Part shown: positions 1 through 4,621 of the stretch, one piece after another
How the letters are laid out: every line of letters starts with the position of its first letter
Position numbering within the stretch: position 1 is the stretch's first letter
NCBI GenBank assembly: GCA_900542195.1
Contig: UQNA01000062.1
Coordinates: 1 to 13,871 of the forward strand
Direction: 5' to 3'
Source: an uncultured Sutterella sp.
GTDB taxonomy: Bacteria; Pseudomonadota; Gammaproteobacteria; Burkholderiales; Burkholderiaceae_F
DNA: 13,871 nucleotides
The notes under the pieces: generated by a model
Told to the model about the DNA's origin: nothing
Seen by the model: the letters and a program-made list of their open reading frames with translations, nothing else
Database searches by the model: none
Made by a program: the position numbers and the translations under genes

Positions 1-55
1 CCGTACGGTGGGTGCTGTGAGAGGGGGACGGGGCAACCCAACCCTCTACTCGATT
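1..55 (+). mobile_element. 3' end of a group II intron (domain V end plus domain VI), cut by window edge
   Basis: The opening bases carry CGTACGG, the usual 3' strand of intron domain V, followed by the TGTGAGAGG linker typical of bacterial group II introns. Domain VI is visible: AGAGGG (20-25) pairs with CCCTCT (42-47), and an inner GGG/CCC stem (30-32/37-39) closes a GCAA tetraloop (33-36). A48 is unpaired between the T47 and C49 pairs and is the likely branch-point adenosine. The intron 3' end should then fall at about 54-55. The reverse transcriptase/maturase gene and the rest of the ribozyme would lie to the left, outside the window. The motif is recognised from knowledge of the family; the class is not assigned. 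Confidence 0.72.
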
Positions 56-90
56 GGGCGCCCCTCAGAAAAAGGTTTAAAGAAAATATG

Positions 91-160
91 CCTATCTAAG
101 GATAGGGCTTGCTGTGCAAGGGATATGTACAACCCTGAGGGATAGAAACATGTCTCCCTC
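91..160. other. Cluster of three small hairpins upstream of operon 1
   Basis: Three inverted repeats follow one another: CCTATC/GATAGG (91-96/101-106, loop TAAG), CTTGC/GCAAG (108-112/116-120, loop TGT) and GAGGGA/TCCCTC (137-142/155-160, 12-nt loop). No open reading frame covers the region. It may be part of a long 5' leader, a small RNA, or remnant DNA next to the intron. I could not match it to a riboswitch family. Confidence 0.35.
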
Positions 161-240
161 ACCCTCCAAATTTGTATACCTATTTATGGGGATACTACCC
201 CTCATCCAATCATCCGATATATGAAAGGTTTAGGTTGAAC

Positions 241-328
241 ATCCAATTTATCCGCTATGGTTAAAGGAGTAAAATTAGGGAAACTACTCACTTGTAGCAA
301 TACCCCAAACGATAGTAGGACTAATATT
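241..328 (+). promoter_or_regulatory. Conserved leader of oxidoreductase operon 1, with ribosome binding site
   Basis: This segment aligns with 4535-4621 ahead of operon 2. Shared blocks are ATCCAATTTAT (241-251), AAAGG about ten bases later, a CTAC...GTAG inverted repeat (284-287/294-297), AATACCCCA (300-308) and AGTAGGACT (314-322). AGGA (317-320) lies 8 nt before the ATG at 329, the same spacing as in operon 2, and is the likely ribosome binding site. CTACT (284-288) could instead pair with AGTAG (314-318), next to that site, so two structures compete. I could not place a -35/-10 promoter with confidence. Confidence 0.6.
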
Positions 329-2902
329 ATGTGCAACAAAATTGTCGACCTCTCTGTCTCCAGGAGGACGTTGATTAAAGGCGGCGCAGCGGCCGCTGCA
401 GTGGCAGCAGCACCTGCGATCCACAATTGGGCTTTTGCCGAACAGATCCAAAAACTCGAAAAAGAAGGTTGGACTAAACATCCGGTAGCCTGCACTATGT
501 GCGGTGCATATTGCGGAATCTTGGCGATGCGCAAAGAAGGCGAGCCCGTTTCCGAAAAAACAGTAAGAATTTTCCCGAACCCCGGACATCCTCAGCGCGG
601 TTACTGCGGCCGCTCTGCAGCAGCTATGTGGGTTTGGAATCATCCATTGCGTTTAAGAAAACCTTTGAAACGCGTTGGTGAAAAAGGAGAAGGTCAGTTT
701 AAAGAAGTGACCTGGGAAGAAGCTTTAAACGACATCGCAGCTCGACTCAAAGACATCGTTCAAAAAAATGGTGAAAGCAGTGTTGTTTCTACTTCTCACA
801 GCTTCCAAGGGTTCAGTAAGTGGCTTACTTTCCCGCTTGGATCCCCAAATAACATCGGCCATCAATCTTCCTGCAATGCAGCCGGTATTTCAGGCCGTCA
901 CTTAGTATTCGGTAAAGGATATGACGGCGCAGGCAAGTTGGAGCCGGATTATGCAAATCTGCGCTACATCCTCTTGATTGGCCGTTCAATGGGTGCCGCT
1001 ATGGGCGCTCTTCACACCTTGAACGAAGCTCGTGCAAGAGGAGCCAAGGTTGTTACTATTGATCCGAGAATGCCGGATATGGCTTACGGTGATGCAGAAT
1101 GGGTGCCGATCCGCCCGGCCACCGATACGGCTTTTGTCTCCGGTCTGATCAATGAAATGCTTGCTCAAGGTACTGCCGATCTTTCCTTCATTGAAAAGCA
1201 CACTAACGGCGCTTATCTCATTAAGGAAAACGGTGCCCCGTTGACCCAAGCAGATCTTCTTCCTAACGGAAGCAAATCTCTTTATGTTGTGACGGATGGC
1301 AAAGGTAATTTAGCATTCCGCGGAGTTAAGAAAGACGACAAAGGAATGGCTGTTGGATTTGATGAAGATCCTTCTTTCAGAGCGGACCTTAACGCCAACA
1401 CCACAGTCAAGTTAGCCGACGGTTCCGAGAGTCCTGTTAAAACAGCATTTGTTCTTATTAAAGAAGAACTTGCAAAGTTCACTCCGGAAAAAACAGAAGA
1501 AATCACTGGTATTCCTGCCGCTAAGATTCGTCTTATCGCAAAAGAATTCGCTAACTTCAAGGGCGTTATTGACGACGGTTGGTACAGCGCTAAAAACGGT
1601 ACGGACGTTCAGCTTTATCAATTAATCTGCATCGCCAATGCTTTTAACGGCAACATCGATGTCAAGGGCGGCTTGGTAGTTACAGCCGGCGCCGCATTGA
1701 AGATCCCAAGCGTTGCCGCAGGTAAAGGTCCTAACGGCGAAACTTGGAAGATGGCACCGGAAAAGAGAATCGACAAGATTATCTACCCTGATGCAGAAGG
1801 AACTTTCAAAGTGGCCCTTGAGGCTGCTGTGACAGGAAAACCGTATCCTATCAAGGCTGCCTTCTTTGTCGGAACAACAATGTTCCAGAGAGAAGCTAAC
1901 AGCCAGGAGCTGGCAGACAACCTCAAAAAACTTGAACTTTGTGTAGTTCAGGACGTTCTTCCTCAAGAAATTGTGGATTATGCCGATTATGTTCTTCCGG
2001 CAACTTATTTCTTGGAAAGAAAGGAAATGAGCACCGTTAAATGGGCTCTGAACGGTTCCATTTATCTGTCTGATCCGCAGATCGAACCTCCTAAGGGATG
2101 CGAAGCTCGTCACGATGTCTGGATTCTTCTTGAAATCCTCCGCAGAGCCTTCCCGGAAAGAGCCGAGCGTGTAGGTTATAAAGAATGTAAGACAGCCGAA
2201 GAGTTCAACAAGTATTTTGATGCCTTTACACAGCGTGGTTTCGATCAATTCCTCGATAACTGCGATAAGGCAAAACCGGGTTGGAAAGCACAAATCCAAG
2301 AGGATATCGCCACAAAAGGTTGGTCTACGATTACGAAGAAGGTTTATGGAATTTATCCGTACAAGAAGCCATTCGGAACACCGTCCGGCAAACTTGAGAT
2401 CTATTCCTTTAAGCTTTTCTCTGATCCGGGATTCTTGAAATCTTTTACTCCGTTCCCTGTCTACAAACCGTCTCCGGCATATACAGCACCGAAACCTAAC
2501 TCTAATGAGTTTGTTTTGGTCTCGGGTAAAAACTGCAACAGCTGCTCCGGTTTGAATATGTTCACTGAACCTACACGTTATTTGGGCGATAGAACGGTAT
2601 GGATGAACATCGACGATGCCGCAAGACTTGGCATCAAAGATCAAGAAATTGTTGAAATTGAAGGCTTGGATACCAAGGTTAAGGCAACAGCGCCTGTAAC
2701 AGTGACTCGCAAGGTCATTCCTGGTTCAGTGTTTGCCTTCGGGTTCTCCGGCGGTATCCGTACCAAGAACTTGATTAACCCGGAATATCAATTCGTTAAA
2801 GAAGGTATTAACACTCACTGGTACGCAACAGGTTATGCGGAGCCGATGTTCGGCAACGTAGCCAATAACAGTTCCGTTCGAATTAATAAAGTGAGAGGCT
2901 AA
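329..2902 (+). CDS. Tat-exported molybdopterin oxidoreductase catalytic subunit, copy 1 (PsrA/PhsA/TtrA/ArrA-like, substrate unknown)
   Basis: This is the large subunit of a periplasmic DMSO-reductase-superfamily enzyme, expected to bind bis-MGD molybdenum (or tungsten) cofactor and one [4Fe-4S] cluster. The N-terminus has a Tat signal (SRRTLIK, residues 11-17), an alanine-rich core and a likely AFA cleavage site after residue 37. Cluster cysteines are C55, C58, C62 and C93 (C-x2-C-x3-C-x30-C), followed by Arg95. The motif HQSSCNAAG offers Cys182 as the metal ligand, as in the polysulfide/thiosulfate reductase branch rather than the Ser of DmsA. A C-terminal molybdopterin-binding domain starts near residue 725. 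The start at 329 rather than 257 is chosen because it gives 857 aa like copy 2, has AGGA 8 nt upstream, and puts the RR near the N-terminus. The Fe-S subunit follows 3 nt after the stop. The natural substrate cannot be read from sequence; an S-oxyanion, polysulfide, arsenate or organic acceptor are all possible. Confidence 0.9.
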   Translation: MCNKIVDLSVSRRTLIKGGAAAAAVAAAPAIHNWAFAEQIQKLEKEGWTKHPVACTMCGAYCGILAMRKEGEPVSEKTVRIFPNPGHPQRGYCGRSAAAMWVWNHPLRLRKPLKRVGEKGEGQFKEVTWEEALNDIAARLKDIVQKNGESSVVSTSHSFQGFSKWLTFPLGSPNNIGHQSSCNAAGISGRHLVFGKGYDGAGKLEPDYANLRYILLIGRSMGAAMGALHTLNEARARGAKVVTIDPRMPDMAYGDAEWVPIRPATDTAFVSGLINEMLAQGTADLSFIEKHTNGAYLIKENGAPLTQADLLPNGSKSLYVVTDGKGNLAFRGVKKDDKGMAVGFDEDPSFRADLNANTTVKLADGSESPVKTAFVLIKEELAKFTPEKTEEITGIPAAKIRLIAKEFANFKGVIDDGWYSAKNGTDVQLYQLICIANAFNGNIDVKGGLVVTAGAALKIPSVAAGKGPNGETWKMAPEKRIDKIIYPDAEGTFKVALEAAVTGKPYPIKAAFFVGTTMFQREANSQELADNLKKLELCVVQDVLPQEIVDYADYVLPATYFLERKEMSTVKWALNGSIYLSDPQIEPPKGCEARHDVWILLEILRRAFPERAERVGYKECKTAEEFNKYFDAFTQRGFDQFLDNCDKAKPGWKAQIQEDIATKGWSTITKKVYGIYPYKKPFGTPSGKLEIYSFKLFSDPGFLKSFTPFPVYKPSPAYTAPKPNSNEFVLVSGKNCNSCSGLNMFTEPTRYLGDRTVWMNIDDAARLGIKDQEIVEIEGLDTKVKATAPVTVTRKVIPGSVFAFGFSGGIRTKNLINPEYQFVKEGINTHWYATGYAEPMFGNVANNSSVRINKVRG

Positions 2903-2905
2903 AAA

Positions 2906-3484
2906 ATGGCGACAAAAACAAAACAACTAGCACACCTGTTTGATGCCACTCAATGCATCAGCTGCGGTGCATGCATTGTGGCCTGTTCTCAGACCAACTT
3001 CCCCGAGATGGCTCACAGAAGCATTCCGGGAAGAAATTTACTTGCTTCAAACATCAAGATCTACCGTTCTGAAGAGAACCGTCCGGTCAACATTTTGGTT
3101 CAGTGCCAACAATGTGAAAACGCTCCATGCGTAAGCACATGCCCGTTTGGAGCTAACTATTACGATGAAAACGGCTTGGTTAGAAACGACCCGAGCAAGT
3201 GCGTCGGCTGCAACTATTGTATTGCCAGCTGCCCGTACGATTGCAGATGGTCTCACCCGGATACCGGTTTGCCTGTCAAATGCATCAGCGAAGGTTGTTT
3301 GAAGCTGATTAAAAACGGACAACAGCCGGCATGTGTCCAGGCTTGTCCTGCAGAAGCAAGACTTTTCGGCGACACAATGGATCCGAAAAGCGCTATTTCT
3401 CAAAAAATTGCTTCGAGCCGTACAGAAATGCTTATGCCTAATAAAGGTACGAAGCCTAACTTTTACGTAGTGGTGTCCAAATGA
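2906..3484 (+). CDS. Four-cluster [4Fe-4S] electron-transfer subunit, copy 1 (DmsB/PsrB/PhsB family)
   Basis: This 192-aa subunit should wire the catalytic subunit to the membrane anchor on the periplasmic face. Sixteen cysteines form four motifs: C17/20/23/27, C67/70/75/79, C99/102/105/109 and C126/131/143/147. The fourth begins C-x4-C (CISEGC) instead of the usual C-x2-C. An extra cysteine, C113, follows motif three and is Ala in copy 2. There is no signal peptide, so export is probably by hitch-hiking with the Tat-bearing large subunit, as in related enzymes. GAGAGG (2893-2898), inside the end of the upstream gene, is the ribosome binding site, 7 nt before ATG. The last bases overlap the anchor gene as ATGA, implying translational coupling. 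Length matches PsrB and PhsB. Confidence 0.92.
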   Translation: MATKTKQLAHLFDATQCISCGACIVACSQTNFPEMAHRSIPGRNLLASNIKIYRSEENRPVNILVQCQQCENAPCVSTCPFGANYYDENGLVRNDPSKCVGCNYCIASCPYDCRWSHPDTGLPVKCISEGCLKLIKNGQQPACVQACPAEARLFGDTMDPKSAISQKIASSRTEMLMPNKGTKPNFYVVVSK

Positions 3485-4368
3485 CTGAATTAGTTTCTCT
3501 TACACCTCAGCTTCAAACAGCAAATTGGGGCTGGACAATTGCCATGTTCCTTTGGCTGGTCGGCTTATCCGGCATGGGATTTTTCTTGAATTTCTGGATT
3601 CGTCAGAAGAATTTCGTCTACGTTCTTACGGTTTCCGGAATCTTGGGTACCTTGTTGGTAGCCAGCCATCTGGCACGTATGCTGAACCTGCCGATTGCCA
3701 TCTTCAGTGCTCTGTCAGCGGGCTCGTTCAATACACAGTCCTGGATGCTCATCGGTATTGTTTTGTTGTCAGTGCTGTGCATCGGGTCCGTTTTTTACTC
3801 ATTGATCTGTGCCGGTATTCTCTTTAAAGGAGAAATGTGGCAGAAGATGGCTAAGTCAAGCTGGTTTAACTTTATTTTTGCAGCCCTTGGCGTCTTGTGC
3901 ACAATTTATTCCGGATTCTTGCTGACTCAGGCCGTCGGTATTTCCTTCTGGAATACAGCCTTGATTCCATTGCTTTGGATTATGTCCGGTCTAGCCAGTG
4001 CTATCGGTTGTATTGAACTTTTGGTGGCTTTCCATCTTATCGATACTAACAGTGTCCGTTGGAGCCGCAGAACAGCTCTCTGGGTTGAAATTGCTGAACT
4101 CTTCACAATTTTTGCCTTCCTCCACGTTGCCTTAGGTTCAGTTTTGACCGGTGCACGCGTCGGTGCAGAAAGTCTTATCAGCGGACCTCAGTCAACCATG
4201 TTCTGGGTCGGCGTCATTGCCTGCGGTTGTGTAACTCCTTTGCTTTTGAACTTGGTGACCAAGAATCACAAGGTCTTAGCCTGCGGTGCGGTCTTAGGTA
4301 TTATGGGCGCTCTCTTCCTTAGAGCTTCCGTACTCTTCGCCGGTTACTACGATCCAATCGTTTTCTAA
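3481..4368 (+). CDS. NrfD/PsrC-type quinol-interacting membrane anchor, copy 1
   Basis: This 295-aa integral membrane protein has about eight hydrophobic helices, near residues 15-38, 43-65, 87-114, 124-148, 153-180, 198-221, 235-256 and 261-285. Family features include the NWGWTIA start of helix 1, a SHLAR stretch at the end of helix 2, YSGFLLTQAVGISFWNT between helices 4 and 5, and a late LRASVLFAG. It is expected to anchor the other two subunits and oxidise or reduce menaquinone/ubiquinone; it carries no heme of its own in this family. The start overlaps the Fe-S gene stop (ATGA, 3481-3484) and has only a weak binding site, so translation probably depends on coupling. Residues 77-85, in the loop after helix 2, differ almost completely from copy 2. 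Confidence 0.9.
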   Translation: MTELVSLTPQLQTANWGWTIAMFLWLVGLSGMGFFLNFWIRQKNFVYVLTVSGILGTLLVASHLARMLNLPIAIFSALSAGSFNTQSWMLIGIVLLSVLCIGSVFYSLICAGILFKGEMWQKMAKSSWFNFIFAALGVLCTIYSGFLLTQAVGISFWNTALIPLLWIMSGLASAIGCIELLVAFHLIDTNSVRWSRRTALWVEIAELFTIFAFLHVALGSVLTGARVGAESLISGPQSTMFWVGVIACGCVTPLLLNLVTKNHKVLACGAVLGIMGALFLRASVLFAGYYDPIVF

Positions 4369-4385
4369 TTCCTTTCTCAGACGAT

Positions 4386-4420
4386 AGACGCGGCCGCCTT
4401 CGGGCGGCCGTTGTCTTTGT
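4386..4420 (+). terminator. Rho-independent terminator of operon 1
   Basis: CGGCCGCC (4391-4398) pairs with GGCGGCCG (4403-4410) around a TTCG tetraloop. AGAC (4386-4389) and GTCT (4413-4416) can extend the stem across a small bulge, and a T-rich tail follows. It lies 17 nt after the anchor gene stop and separates operon 1 from operon 2. Confidence 0.9.
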
Positions 4421-4476
4421 GGAAAAGCAACAGGCGTGAATTGAAGTTTAGAAATAATACGTAATTTGTCCAAAAG

Positions 4477-4493
4477 TAATTAATGTAAAAATT
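4477..4493. repeat. 17-nt element shared with the larA upstream region (copy A)
   Basis: TAATTAATGTAAAAATT occurs here, 129 nt before the start of operon 2, and again exactly at 12330-12346, 66 nt before larA. Both lie in intergenic DNA upstream of a + strand gene in the same orientation. It could be a shared regulator site or an UP-like AT-rich promoter element; AT-richness raises the odds of coincidence. Confidence 0.35.
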
Positions 4494-4534
4494 TATTAGG
4501 GATTTCCTTATAAGATAAGTGTTGTAAGCAAATT

Positions 4535-4621
4535 ATCCAATTTATTTCAAATAGTAAAGGGCCTACTATTTTCGGACTACCTAGCAGGTAGTAATACCCC
4601 ATTCCAAGTAGGACTTTAACT
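4535..4621 (+). promoter_or_regulatory. Conserved leader of oxidoreductase operon 2, with ribosome binding site
   Basis: This is the counterpart of 241-328. ATCCAATTTAT (4535-4545) and AAAGG are followed by a perfect 17-nt inverted repeat, ACTACCT-AGC-AGGTAGT (4576-4592), then AATACCCCA and AGTAGGACT (4607-4615). AGGA (4610-4613) sits 8 nt before the ATG at 4622. CCTACT (4562-4567) is an exact complement of AGTAGG (4607-4612), which contains most of the ribosome binding site, and would enclose the 17-nt hairpin. The stem is stronger here than in copy 1. It may be a translational control structure or a protein operator; the sequence alone does not decide. Confidence 0.6.

Noticed and set aside
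30..64. Hairpin GGGGC...CCCAA / TTGGG...GCCCC, possibly a terminator
   Set aside because: No T-tract follows on either strand, and the bases are better explained by group II intron domain VI ending near 55.
103..118. Possible sigma-54 promoter (GG...GC) upstream of operon 1
   Set aside because: The GG-to-GC spacing is one base short and the flanking consensus is poor; the bases are part of a small hairpin.
257..328. A 24-residue N-terminal extension of the first catalytic subunit from the ATG at 257
   Set aside because: It is not conserved in copy 2, would bury the Tat motif deep in the protein, and overlaps the conserved leader and ribosome binding site. The start at 329 gives the same 857-aa length as copy 2.
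1622..2644. 340-codon open frame antisense to the first catalytic gene
   Set aside because: The second, homologous copy does not keep the frame open (only short fragments there), so it is a shadow of codon usage.
4369..4621. Search for an FNR-type site (TTGAT-N4-ATCAA) ahead of operon 2
   Set aside because: No acceptable match was seen, despite the expected anaerobic expression.
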